Origin: RYN-230 sp963760405
GTDB lineage: Bacteria > Actinomycetota > Actinomycetes > Streptosporangiales > Streptosporangiaceae
Assembly: GCA_963760405.1 (NCBI GenBank)
Contig: CAVXCV010000002.1
Location: 558,001 to 622,000, forward strand
Direction of reading: 5' to 3'
DNA: 64,000 nt
Shown here: in pieces, positions 25,872 through 33,753 of the stretch
How positions within the stretch are numbered: position 1 is the first letter of the stretch
Layout of the letters: every line of letters begins with the position of its first letter
Made by a program: the position numbers and the translations under genes
Notes under the pieces: model-generated
Told to the model about the DNA's origin: nothing
Seen by the model: only the letters and a program-made list of their open reading frames with translations
Database searches by the model: none

Positions 25872-26351
25872 TCAGTGCGGGCCGAGCCGCTCCTGGAGCC
25901 GCTCGTGCACCAGGGCGGGCACCAGGGAGCTGACGTCCCCGCCGTACTTGCAGATCTCCTTGACCAGGCTGGACCGGAGGAAGCTGTATACCGGGTTGGC
26001 TGTCATGAAGAGCGTCTCGATCTCGGCGAGGCGGTAGTTCATCTGCGCCATTTCCATCTCGTACTCGAAGTCACTGACGGCGCGCAGCCCCTTCACGATC
26101 GCCGAGATGCTGTTCTCCTTGCAGTAGTCCACCAGCAGCCCGCGGAACGTGCCGACCTTGACATTCCCCAGGTCGGCGGTGACCTCGCCGAGCATCGCGA
26201 CCCGCTCGTCCACAGTGAACAGGCCCTCCTTGGCCTGGTTGGCGCCCACCACTACGACTACCTCGTCATGCAGCAGGGAGGCCCGCCAGATGATGTCGAG
26301 ATGACCATTGGTCACCGGGTCGAAGGAACCTGGACAGGCGACACGACGCAC
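25872..26351 (-). CDS. coaD: Phosphopantetheine adenylyltransferase
   Basis: CoaD makes dephospho-CoA from 4'-phosphopantetheine and ATP. The motif SFDPVTNGHLDII (the T/HxGH nucleotidyl-transfer motif) starts the protein. It is followed by NSISAIVKGLRAVSDFEYEMEMAQMN and SSSLVKE-like SSLVKEICKYGGDVSSLVPALVHERL. I chose the GTG at 26351 (159 aa, the family length), with AAGGG about 9 bp upstream; the longer frame to 26489 overlaps the rsmD 3' end. It follows rsmD, the usual rsmD-coaD pairing. Confidence 0.97.
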   Translation of the reverse strand: MRRVACPGSFDPVTNGHLDIIWRASLLHDEVVVVVGANQAKEGLFTVDERVAMLGEVTADLGNVKVGTFRGLLVDYCKENSISAIVKGLRAVSDFEYEMEMAQMNYRLAEIETLFMTANPVYSFLRSSLVKEICKYGGDVSSLVPALVHERLQERLGPH

Positions 26352-26403
26352 GTGGTCACGCCCTTCCCTCGCATGACAGCCGCGCCCAGTCATAGCAGGC
26401 CAG

Positions 26404-26994
26404 TCACGGTTCGCCAGCGGACTGGGCACCTGCGGCGAGACCGTACCAGAACGTCGTGTCACCGTAACGGCGGGACCGGTCCGGCGCATACCCGGGGGGC
26501 CAGCCGACCGGTCCGGACCGGGTCGCCCGCTCCACCGCGACGACCGCCCCGGGCGCCAGCCAGCCGCGGCCAGCCAGGGTGATGAGCATCCCGGTCAGCT
26601 CCGGGTCCGGGGTGGCATACGGCGGGTCCGCGATGACCAGGTCATAACCCCCTGGCTCGGTGCTGCCCCGGCTGAGCACCCGGTCCACCCGGTCGGTGAC
26701 CAGCTGGCCGCCAGCCAGGCCGACGGCCTCGATGTTGCCGCGGATCACCCGCCCCGCGCGGGCGTCCGCCTCCACGAACAGCACCCGGGCCGCACCGCGG
26801 GACAGCGCTTCCAGGCCGACCGCGCCGGAGCCCGCGTACAGGTCGAGCACCAGCGCCCCGTCCAGCCCACCCCGCACCGCGGCCAGCGTGCTGAACAGCC
26901 CCTCCCGGGCCCGGTCGCTGGTGGGGCGGGTCAGCCGTCCGGCCGGGACGGCCAGCCGGCGGCCGCGCGCAGCTCCGGCGATCACCCGGGTCAT
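26404..26994 (-). CDS. rsmD: 16S rRNA (guanine966-N2)-methyltransferase
   Basis: RsmD methylates G966 of 16S rRNA. The N-terminus MTRVIAGAARGRRLAVPAGRLTRPTSDRAREGLFSTL is characteristic. The SAM-binding loop VLDLYAGSGAVGLEALSRGAARVLFVE and the catalytic motif YDLVIADPPYATP are present. The 196-residue length is standard. It starts 19 bp downstream of the recG stop, so recG-rsmD-coaD form one transcription unit. Confidence 0.96.
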   Translation of the reverse strand: MTRVIAGAARGRRLAVPAGRLTRPTSDRAREGLFSTLAAVRGGLDGALVLDLYAGSGAVGLEALSRGAARVLFVEADARAGRVIRGNIEAVGLAGGQLVTDRVDRVLSRGSTEPGGYDLVIADPPYATPDPELTGMLITLAGRGWLAPGAVVAVERATRSGPVGWPPGYAPDRSRRYGDTTFWYGLAAGAQSAGEP

Positions 26995-27013
26995 CGGGGG
27001 CCGCCGGACTGGA

Positions 27014-29275
27014 TCACGCCTTCTCCAGGAACTCAGCCTGCTCTTCGTCCAGCAGCGCGGCGATCGCCGCGGCCAGGCCCGGCTGGCCGGCCAGGCCCGG
27101 GTCCGCCGCCACCAGGGCCTGGGCCTCGACCCGGGCCTGCACGATGAGGTCCTCGTCGCGGAGCAGGGTGAGCATCTTCAGGCCGGATTTGCGGCCCGCC
27201 TGGGCAGCACCCAGCACGTTGCCCTCCCGGCGCTGCTCCAGGTCCAGCCGGGACAGCTGGAAGCCGTCCACGGTCGCGGCCACCGCGGCCAGCCGCTCAC
27301 GCGCGGCGCTGCCCTCCTCCGCGTCGGTGACCAGCAGGCACAGCCCGGGCTTGCCGCCCCGGCCGACCCGGCCGCGCAGCTGGTGCAGCTGGGACACGCC
27401 GAACCGGTCCGCGTCCATGATCACCATGGCCGTGGCGTTCGGCACGTCCACCCCGACCTCGACCACGGTGGTAGCCACCAGGACGTCCACCTCGCCGCGG
27501 GCGAACGCCCGCATCACCACGTCCTTCTCATCCGCCGGGAGCCGCCCGTGCAAGGTAGCCACGGTGAGCCCGGCCAGCGGCCCCGCCGCCAGTTCCGCGG
27601 TCATCTCCAGCACGGCGCGGGGCGGCCGGTCCGGGCCCTCCTCGTCGAATCCGCCGTCCGCCGCATCCGAGTCCGGGGGCAGCGGCCCCGGGCGCGGTTC
27701 CGTTGAAAGGGTTCGGTTGCGGGAGTCGCCGGGAACGGCGGGCTCGTCGCCGATGCGCGGGCAGACCACATAGGCCTGGCCGCCCGCGGCCACCTCCTCG
27801 CGCACTCGCTGCCAGGTGCGGTCCAGGAAATGCGGCTTTTCCGCGGCGGGCACGACATGGGTGGTGATCGGCGCGCGGCCGGCCGGCAGCTCGCGGAGCG
27901 TGCTGACGTCGAGGTCGCCATAGACGGTCATGGCCACCGTGCGCGGGATCGGGGTGGCGGTCATCACCAGCACGTGCGGGCGGCTGTCGCGGGCCTTAGC
28001 GCGCAGCGCGTCCCGCTGCTCCACGCCGAACCGGTGCTGCTCGTCGATCACCACCAGGCCCAGGTCGGCGAAGACCACCTGCTCATCCAGGCGCACCCGG
28101 TGGTACAGCAGGGTGTGCGTGCCGATCACGATGCCGGCCGCGCCAGACGCCGCCTGGTCCAGGGCAGCCTTCCTGGCCCGGGCGCCTTGCGAGCCGGTGA
28201 GCAGCGCCACCCGGGTGGCATGGTCCGCGCCGTCCAGCTCGCCCGCCTGCCCGAGCGGGCCGAGCAGCTGGCTGATCGACCGGTAGTGCTGCTGGGCCAG
28301 CACCTCGGTCGGGGTGAGCAGCACCGCCTGGCCACCGTCGTCGATGACCTGGAGCATGGCGCGCACCGCGACGACCGTCTTGCCCGAGCCGACCTCACCC
28401 TGGAGCAGCCGGTGCATCGGATGGTCGCGGCACAGCGCGGTGGTGATCTCCGTCCCCGCTTCCTGCTGGCCCGCGGTCAGCGGGAACGGCAGCTGCGCGT
28501 CGAACGCCTCGAGCAGGCCGCCGCGGCGCGGGATCCGCGGGGTGGCCGGCAGCGCGTCCTCCGCCCGGCGCCGCTGGGCCAGCGCCACCTGCAGCACGAA
28601 CGCCTCGTCCCATTTCAGCCGCTGCCGGGCCCGCTGCACGTCGGCGAAGTCCACCGGGCGGTGGATGGCGTGCAGGGCCTCTACCTGGCGCTGCAGCCGG
28701 TGCCGTTCGCGGACCTCCGCGGGCAGCGGGTCAGCTAGCACGTCCAGCGTGTCCAGCACAGTCCGCACTGCCTTGGCGATCTTCCATGAGGGCAGGCTGG
28801 CGGCGGCCGGGTAGACCGGGATGATCTCCGCGGCGTGCTCGGCGGCCAGCTCAGTGCCGGGATCGGCCTCGCCGAGCAGCTCGCAGTCGGGGTGGATGAG
28901 CTGGCGCTTGCGGCCGTAGCTGGACACCTGGCCGGCGAACAGGCCGTGCAGCCCGGGCTTGAACTCTTTCTCCCGCCACGGCTGCCGGAAGAAGGCGAGG
29001 GTCAGCGAGCCGTGCCCGTCGGTCACGGTGACCTCGGTCAGCTTGCCGCGCCGGTTCTTCATCGGCCGGGAGGTGACGGCGGAGATCTGGGCCAGCACCG
29101 TGACGTGCTCACCGTCCCGCAACGACGCCAGGTCGGTCAGCTCGCCCCGCTTCTCGTACCGGCGCGGGTAGTGGCGCAGCAGGTCGCCCACGGTGTGCAG
29201 ATCGAGTGCGCTGGCCAAGACCTTGGCCGTGCGGGCGTCGAACTCCCGGTCCAGCCGGTCCTCAAGCCTCGCCAT
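27014..29275 (-). CDS. recG: ATP-dependent DNA helicase RecG
   Basis: RecG remodels stalled forks and branched DNA. The wedge/OB domain occupies about residues 1-270 (YPRRYEKRGEL, TVTDGHGSLTLAFFRQPW). The helicase core follows with Walker A LLQGEVGSGKTVVAVRAM, TPTEVLAQQHY, the DEQH box VVIDEQHRFGVEQRDAL, VMTATPIPRT, and motif VI ASQLHQLRGRVGRGG-like VSQLHQLRGRVGRGG. An acidic insertion of about 30 residues separates helicase motifs near residue 520-550. I chose the ATG at 29275 (753 aa); upstream in-frame sequence to 29608 is low-complexity and overlaps the divergent rpmB promoter. Confidence 0.97.
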   Translation of the reverse strand: MARLEDRLDREFDARTAKVLASALDLHTVGDLLRHYPRRYEKRGELTDLASLRDGEHVTVLAQISAVTSRPMKNRRGKLTEVTVTDGHGSLTLAFFRQPWREKEFKPGLHGLFAGQVSSYGRKRQLIHPDCELLGEADPGTELAAEHAAEIIPVYPAAASLPSWKIAKAVRTVLDTLDVLADPLPAEVRERHRLQRQVEALHAIHRPVDFADVQRARQRLKWDEAFVLQVALAQRRRAEDALPATPRIPRRGGLLEAFDAQLPFPLTAGQQEAGTEITTALCRDHPMHRLLQGEVGSGKTVVAVRAMLQVIDDGGQAVLLTPTEVLAQQHYRSISQLLGPLGQAGELDGADHATRVALLTGSQGARARKAALDQAASGAAGIVIGTHTLLYHRVRLDEQVVFADLGLVVIDEQHRFGVEQRDALRAKARDSRPHVLVMTATPIPRTVAMTVYGDLDVSTLRELPAGRAPITTHVVPAAEKPHFLDRTWQRVREEVAAGGQAYVVCPRIGDEPAVPGDSRNRTLSTEPRPGPLPPDSDAADGGFDEEGPDRPPRAVLEMTAELAAGPLAGLTVATLHGRLPADEKDVVMRAFARGEVDVLVATTVVEVGVDVPNATAMVIMDADRFGVSQLHQLRGRVGRGGKPGLCLLVTDAEEGSAARERLAAVAATVDGFQLSRLDLEQRREGNVLGAAQAGRKSGLKMLTLLRDEDLIVQARVEAQALVAADPGLAGQPGLAAAIAALLDEEQAEFLEKA

Positions 29276-29544
29276 GGCCCCACAGGATAGGCTGCCGGTC
29301 CGACGAGATCGTGCAGGCGGTGCCGGGCCGGGGGGCCGGGCCGCTGGGTGCGGTGGATGGTGCCGGGCAGGCGGCGGCAGGCAGCGGCAGGCGGCCAGGC
29401 CATGGATTCGCGTAGCAGGCCGGTGGTCAGCTACCCTTGGACGGCTATCCAGGTGCGGCTGCGCGGGACCGGGCTCAGGCCAGGCGCAGCAGCCAGCGCC
29501 CACCATCTCGAGCACCCATCGTGCCTCAAGCAAGGGAGCGACCC

Positions 29545-29730
29545 GTGGCTGCTGTCTGCGACGTCTGCGGCAAGGGGCCGGGGTTCGGCAACCGTGTCTC
29601 CCACTCACACCGCCGCACCCCGCGCCGCTGGAACCCCAACATCCAGGTGGTCCGGACCACCGCCGGTGGCACGCCCCGCCGGCTGCGCGTGTGCACGTCT
29701 TGCATCAAGGCAGGCAAGGTCACCCGCTGA
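29545..29730 (+). CDS. rpmB: 50S ribosomal protein L28
   Basis: The 61-residue product (M)AAVCDVCGKGPGFGNRVSHSHRRTPRRWNPNIQ...LRVCTSCIKAGKVTR is a zinc-binding L28 with CxxC pairs. The GTG at 29545 follows AAGGGAG by 7 bp. It is divergent from recG, with about 270 bp between their starts holding both promoters. It ends against a palindromic terminator shared with the convergent CBM2-like gene. Confidence 0.98.
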   Translation: MAAVCDVCGKGPGFGNRVSHSHRRTPRRWNPNIQVVRTTAGGTPRRLRVCTSCIKAGKVTR

Positions 29731-29745
29731 CCGCCGAGCGCACCT

Positions 29746-29771
29746 GGGCCTGGCGGCCGGCCGCCAGGCCC
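29746..29771. terminator. Bidirectional hairpin terminator between rpmB and the CBM2-like gene
   Basis: GGGCCTGGCGGCC and GGCCGCCAGGCCC form a perfect 26-bp palindrome, lying between the convergent ends of rpmB (29730) and the 29793-30806 gene. It has no T-tract, which fits actinobacterial terminators that rely on stem strength. Confidence 0.75.
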
Positions 29772-29792
29772 TAGCTGTGTGGCCGTCAGGCC

Positions 29793-30806
29793 TTAGCCGT
29801 CAGCTGACCCGTTGCCGTAGCGCGCCCCCGACTCGCGGCCGCCGAAGTACCCGCCACCGGACTGAGCGAACGCGCAGGGCGCGCCGTTGAGGGTGCAGCT
29901 GGCCGGACGGCCGGGCTCCCCTCCTTCCGCCGTCACCACGAATGTGGCCCGCCCGTACCCGCCCGGGTCCTGGCCAGCGTCGCCCTCCACCACTCCGGAA
30001 CTCGCCCCGCTGGGCTGCCAGCTGGCGCCCTGCACGCCGAGGATGCGGACCCCGGGATACGCGAAGGCCAGCCGCCAGGTCCCGGCGGGCAGCCCGTCGA
30101 TCGTGATCCGGACAGCGAACCCGCCAGGCCACTGCTGGGCGAGCTGGTAGCTGATGGTCGGGTGGCCTGCGGCCCCCCCGCGCAGGCGGCTGCCGCCCGC
30201 CCCCGCTGGCTGCGAGTGCCCGGGAGTGGGCGTTATCAGCACGCCGGGGCGGGCCGAGGCGAGGCTGCCACCGTGCGGGCTGCAGGGGCTGGCGGCGCAT
30301 TCCTGCCCCGGCAGCGGTGAGCTGAAATGCAGCACGGTCTTGGTCATGGTGGCGGTCAGGGTGGCGGCGACGACAACGCCCAGGCCGGCCGCGAACGTCG
30401 GGGTGACCACCAGCCTGCGCAGGACGAGGCCGACCTGCTCCCGGCCGGGCCGCCAGGCGCCAGACCGCCAAGCGCCAGACCGCCGGGCGCTGGACCGCCG
30501 AGCGCTGGACCGCCGGGCGCTGGACCGCCGGGCGCTGGACCGCCGGGCGCGGCGGGAGCCGGGGTGGCCGTCAGGCGGGCCGGACGGGCCGGATGGCTCA
30601 GGCGGGCGGTCACGGCGGCGATGGCTACCAGGCCCGCCGGTCCGGCTGGCCCGGCTGGGGTCGCTCATCCGGCTCGTGTCGCCGCCCCGACTGGTGTCGC
30701 TCGTCCAGCTGGTGTCGCTCGTCCGGCTGGCTTGGCTGGCCGCAGCGGGCGCAGCACCCCCTGGCGCCCGGTGCCGGGGCGCTGATTTCTTGCCCAGTGA
30801 TCGCAT
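29793..30806 (-). CDS. Membrane-anchored protein with a CBM2-like extracellular domain
   Basis: The 337-residue protein has three parts. Residues 1-130 are a cytoplasmic, Ser/Arg-rich low-complexity region with SSARR repeats (about 90-109). Residues about 132-155 are one transmembrane helix. Residues about 217-312 are an outside domain with ISYQLAQQWPGGFAVRITIDGLPAGTWRLAFAYPGVRI...GASWQPSG...ASCTLNGAPC. That layout matches cellulose-binding CBM2 folds: alternating Trp residues, a terminal Cys, and a LNG-x-x-C end. Family: inferred from pattern only. It may bind glycans or the cell wall. Positioning next to rpmB and thiL is not informative. No clear ribosome binding site precedes the ATG at 30806. 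Confidence 0.72.
   Translation of the reverse strand: MRSLGKKSAPRHRAPGGAAPAAASQASRTSDTSWTSDTSRGGDTSRMSDPSRASRTGGPGSHRRRDRPPEPSGPSGPPDGHPGSRRARRSSARRSSARRSSARRSSARRSGAWRSGAWRPGREQVGLVLRRLVVTPTFAAGLGVVVAATLTATMTKTVLHFSSPLPGQECAASPCSPHGGSLASARPGVLITPTPGHSQPAGAGGSRLRGGAAGHPTISYQLAQQWPGGFAVRITIDGLPAGTWRLAFAYPGVRILGVQGASWQPSGASSGVVEGDAGQDPGGYGRATFVVTAEGGEPGRPASCTLNGAPCAFAQSGGGYFGGRESGARYGNGSADG
30476..30550 (-). repeat. 15-bp tandem repeat in the N-terminal region of the CBM2-like gene
   Basis: About five copies of CGCTGGACCGCCGGG (plus-strand view; some copies have GA for GG), in frame, encode the SSARR/SGAWR-type pentapeptides. Copies at 30496-30550 are nearly identical, indicating recent expansion. 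Confidence 0.82.
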
Positions 30807-30976
30807 GTTCGGGGGTTACGCCAGGGGTTAGGGGGCGGGAGGAGGACCGCAGTAGCAGCCTAATCGGCCAGCCGCGGCCGTGGCGGGCAAGTTACGACTG
30901 ATCAGGCCGGATCCGGCCGCACCGGGGCGGCCCGGGCTGGGACGGGTCATACCGGAGCTGGGCGGCGGGATCGTGC

Positions 30977-31933
30977 TCAGCGAAAATGACGCCACCCCGA
31001 CATCCTCCCCGGTTGCCGCGAATCCACCCGTACCCCCTGACCCTCGGCTACCTGCCCGATGACGGCCCAGCGCCCGGGCAGCGCCGTGTCCGGCGGGAAT
31101 GTCGCGGCCAGGGCATGATCTTCTCCGCCGGTGAGAATCCAGTCAAGAGGGTCGAGCCCGCCGCCCAGCGCCTCCGCGGCCGCCCCCAGCGCATCGTGCC
31201 CGGGTAGCCGCGCCGACTCCAGGCTGATCCGCACCCCGCTGGCGGCCGCGAGGTGGCCCAGGTCCTGCACCAGGCCATCGCTGATGTCGATCATCGAGGT
31301 GGCGCCCAGCACCGCGGCTTCCGGTCCGGCCGGATAGTCCGGGCGCGGCCAGCGGTGGGCGGCCAGCGCGCCGGGCGGCCCGGCCAGACCCGCCTGCAGC
31401 AGGGCCAGGCCCGCGGCTGAGCCGCCGAGCGAGCCGGCCACCGCCACCAGATCCCCGGGCCGGGCACCACCCCGGGTGACCGGCGCGCGGCCGCTCAGGT
31501 CGCCCAGGGCGGTGACGGCCAGCATGATCAGTGGCGCGCCGGACATGTCGCCGCCCGCCACGCTGGCCCCGGTCCGGCCACACTCCTCGGCCAGCCCGGC
31601 CGCCATCTCCTCGGCCCAGGAAACCGGCAGGTCCGCCGGGGCGGCCAGGCCTACCAGGAGCGCGGTCGGTGCTGCGCCCATAGCCGCGATGTCGGCGAGG
31701 TTCTGCGCGGCGGCCTTACCGCCGATCTCGGCCGCGGTCGACCAGTCCCGCCGGAAGTGCAGGCCCTCGACGAGCAGGTCGGTGCTCGCGACCACCCGGG
31801 CGTCTGGGGCGCGCAGCACGGCCGCGTCATCGCCGATGCCCACGAGCAAGCCCGGACCCTGCGGCAGACGGGCCGCCAGCGCCGCAATGAGCCCGAATTC
31901 GCCCAGGTCCGCGACGGTGATGGGGCCCTCCAA
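30977..31933 (-). CDS. thiL: Thiamine-monophosphate kinase
   Basis: ThiL phosphorylates thiamine monophosphate to TPP, the last step of thiamine synthesis. Its motifs are VGIGDDAAVLRAP, STDLLVEGLHFRRDWSTAAEIGGKAAAQNLADIAAMGA, GGDMSGAP, ATSMIDISDGLVQDLGHLA and TGGEDHALAATF. At 318 residues it is a normal length. No TPP riboswitch is visible upstream of it, in contrast with the importer operon at 58-62 kb. Convergence with the CBM2-like gene's start region leaves about 170 bp of G+C-rich DNA (30807-30976) without a gene. Confidence 0.96.
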   Translation of the reverse strand: MEGPITVADLGEFGLIAALAARLPQGPGLLVGIGDDAAVLRAPDARVVASTDLLVEGLHFRRDWSTAAEIGGKAAAQNLADIAAMGAAPTALLVGLAAPADLPVSWAEEMAAGLAEECGRTGASVAGGDMSGAPLIMLAVTALGDLSGRAPVTRGGARPGDLVAVAGSLGGSAAGLALLQAGLAGPPGALAAHRWPRPDYPAGPEAAVLGATSMIDISDGLVQDLGHLAAASGVRISLESARLPGHDALGAAAEALGGGLDPLDWILTGGEDHALAATFPPDTALPGRWAVIGQVAEGQGVRVDSRQPGRMSGWRHFR

Positions 31934-32003
31934 GCTGGCGTAGTCGCTTTAGGGTAGCGTGTCGATTTCCGGCCGCAGGCGATGAGGCCCTCCGGGAGGA
32001 CGC

Positions 32004-32237
32004 ATGGTGCACGCGTACATCCTCGTTCAGACAGAGGTGGGCAAGGCCGCGGAGGTCGCCCGCCGCATTGGAGCCATCACCGGGGTGACCCAGGCGGAGG
32101 ATGTCACCGGTCCCTACGACGTGATCGTCCGGGCCGAAGCGCCCAACGTGGATGATCTCGGCCGCCTGGTGGTCGCCCAGATCCAGGGCGTCTCCGGGAT
32201 CACCCGGACGCTGACCTGTCCCATCGTGCACCTCTAG
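32004..32237 (+). CDS. Stand-alone AsnC/Lrp ligand-binding (RAM) domain protein
   Basis: The 77-residue protein VHAYILVQTEVGKAAEVARRIGAITGVTQAEDVTGPYDVIVRAEAPNVDDLGRL is the C-terminal effector domain of Lrp/AsnC regulators without the DNA-binding domain. Such stand-alone RAM proteins form oligomers that bind amino acids; in actinobacteria this one is common next to thiL. A GGGAGGA site precedes ATG 32004 (and the alternative GTG 32007, which has better spacing). Its partners are unknown. Confidence 0.9.
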   Translation: MVHAYILVQTEVGKAAEVARRIGAITGVTQAEDVTGPYDVIVRAEAPNVDDLGRLVVAQIQGVSGITRTLTCPIVHL

Positions 32238-32381
32238 CACGGACCCCCGGAGTCTGCGCCCCCAGCGCGGGCACCCCGCGTCTGCGGCGGCGCCAGCCTG
32301 CCCTCCATCCTGCAACGCCTTTCCCCTGGATGGAGCGAATATCCCTGGGTATGTGAGGGGCAGCGACAACCGGGAGGACCG

Positions 32382-32738
32382 ATGTTCGAGGCTGGCGATA
32401 TCCGCGAGTGGCGCGGCCACGACGTGGTCGACAGCAGCGGCCACAAGATCGGGACGCTGGAATCGGTTTACGTGGATACCGGAACCGACCAGCCCTCGTT
32501 CGCGACCGTCACGGTGGGCCTGCCCACCCGGCACCGGCTGGTCTTCGTCCCTCTCACCGAGGCCACGGTGGGACCTGGCTACCTGAAGGTCAACTACCCG
32601 AAGAACCAGGTCAAGGGCGCGCCGTCGATCGACACCGACGGGGAGCTGCTGGCCGGCGACGAGGAAGCCGTGTTCAAGCACTACAACCTGGTCTACCAGC
32701 CAGGGGCAAGTGGCGAGCGCCGACTCGCACGCCGCTGA
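32382..32738 (+). CDS. PRC-barrel domain protein
   Basis: The 118-residue protein has a PRC-barrel: GDIREWRGHDVVDSSGHKIGTLESVYVDTGTDQPSFATVTVGLPTRHRLVFVPLTEATVGPGYLKVNY, then an acidic/His tail. This small PRC group is widespread in actinobacteria and often linked to stress or envelope functions, but no mechanism is known. GGGAGGA precedes ATG 32382. The following gene begins 40 bp downstream after a duplicated GAGGACGACCGGAGG word, so the two may be co-transcribed. Confidence 0.88.
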   Translation: MFEAGDIREWRGHDVVDSSGHKIGTLESVYVDTGTDQPSFATVTVGLPTRHRLVFVPLTEATVGPGYLKVNYPKNQVKGAPSIDTDGELLAGDEEAVFKHYNLVYQPGASGERRLARR

Positions 32739-32777
32739 CGAGGACGACCGGAGGCGAGGACGACCGGAGGCTCTGGG

Positions 32778-32945
32778 ATGGCACTGTTTTTGCTGCTGGT
32801 CATCGTGGCTATCGCGCTGGGCATTGTCGGCGTGGCCGTGAAAGGCCTGTTCTACCTGCTGATCATCGGCATCGTGGTGTTGCTCGCCAGCCTGGTGCTG
32901 CTCGGCACCCGCATGGGGCGGCGGCGTCAGCGGCCAACCCGCTAG
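32778..32945 (+). CDS. Small hydrophobic membrane protein, 55 residues
   Basis: ATG 32778 with GGAGG 7 bp upstream opens a 55-codon frame: MALFLLLVIVAIALGIVGV, a short loop with Lys, LFYLLIIGIVVLLASLVLLG and a basic tail TRMGRRRQRPTR. It predicts two transmembrane helices with an Arg-rich cytoplasmic end, a type common in actinobacteria next to stress genes. No function is known. It overlaps nothing and ends against cofC on the other strand. Confidence 0.82.
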   Translation: MALFLLLVIVAIALGIVGVAVKGLFYLLIIGIVVLLASLVLLGTRMGRRRQRPTR

Positions 32946-32959
32946 GCCCGGCGCGGGCC
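32945..32959. terminator. Short hairpin between convergent genes
   Basis: GGCCCG-GCG-CGGGCC lies immediately after the stop of the 55-residue gene and just before the cofC stop. It may serve both transcripts. The stem is short (6 bp), so support is limited. Confidence 0.4.
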
Positions 32960-32969
32960 CGCCAGTAGC

Positions 32970-33620
32970 TCAGCGGAGCTGGGCGGCTGCGGCGACGGTG
33001 CGCGGGCCGAGGCCGAGGCCGGTGGCCTGGCGCAGGTCGGCTGGGGTATCCACGTCACAGCGCAGGCTCGGCACGTCCGCCAGCATGATCTCCACCGCCC
33101 CGCCTGCCCGGTACCGGGCGGCTGACCCGGGGCCGAATCGCGGCCGGAACGCCCCGGGCGGCCGGGCCGTGTACAGCGTGGTGCCGGTGCCGGAGGCGTC
33201 CGCCACGAATGCCTCTGGCCACTGCGCCGCCGCCCGCAGCCCGCGTTCGAGCTCGGCGGGCCGGAGCGCGGGCAGGTCGGCCGCCAGCCCGGCGGTGCCC
33301 GAGCCGGGCCACCGGGCCGCGGCCACGGCCGCACCGTGCGCCAGCGCCGGGTTGAGCCCGGCGGCTGGCTCGTCGGGCAGCACGTGCGCGCCCAGCGCGC
33401 CCAGCGCGCCCGCCGCCGCCGCATCGTCGGTGACAACGATCACCGCGGCGACCGCCGGGCAGGCGACCGCCGCGCTCACCGTGTCGGCGGCCATGGCGAG
33501 CGCCAGCGCGGACCTGGCTGGCCCGGCCAGGTCCGCCAGGCGGGATTTGGCGCGGGCAAGTACCTTGACGGGGATCACCAGCGACCAGGCGAGCGGGCTC
33601 TCGGTCACACCGGCGACCAT
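32970..33620 (-). CDS. cofC: 2-phospho-L-lactate (or phosphoenolpyruvate) guanylyltransferase CofC/FbiD
   Basis: This 216-residue MobA-like nucleotidyltransferase starts with WSLVIPVKVLARAKSRLADL and contains AAVIVVTDDAAAAGALGALGAHVLPDEPAAGLNPALAHGAAVAA, LAADLPALRPAELERGL and FVADASGTGTTLYTARPPGAFRPRFG. That is the CofC/FbiD signature. It activates 2-phospholactate or PEP with GTP in F420 biosynthesis, so the organism likely makes coenzyme F420. I used the ATG at 33620; the longer frame has no ribosome binding site. It is divergent from plsC. Confidence 0.93.
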   Translation of the reverse strand: MVAGVTESPLAWSLVIPVKVLARAKSRLADLAGPARSALALAMAADTVSAAVACPAVAAVIVVTDDAAAAGALGALGAHVLPDEPAAGLNPALAHGAAVAAARWPGSGTAGLAADLPALRPAELERGLRAAAQWPEAFVADASGTGTTLYTARPPGAFRPRFGPGSAARYRAGGAVEIMLADVPSLRCDVDTPADLRQATGLGLGPRTVAAAAQLR

Positions 33621-33753
33621 ACTGTGCCCGTGGCCGGCCCGGTGCTCCCGCCGGGCTGGCGCGCCGGTGGTCCTGCCTCGACACGACACCAGGCGAAACG
33701 GGAGACTTACCCCCAATGACAAGCGCCCTGACAACATGCAGGAGACCGCACCG

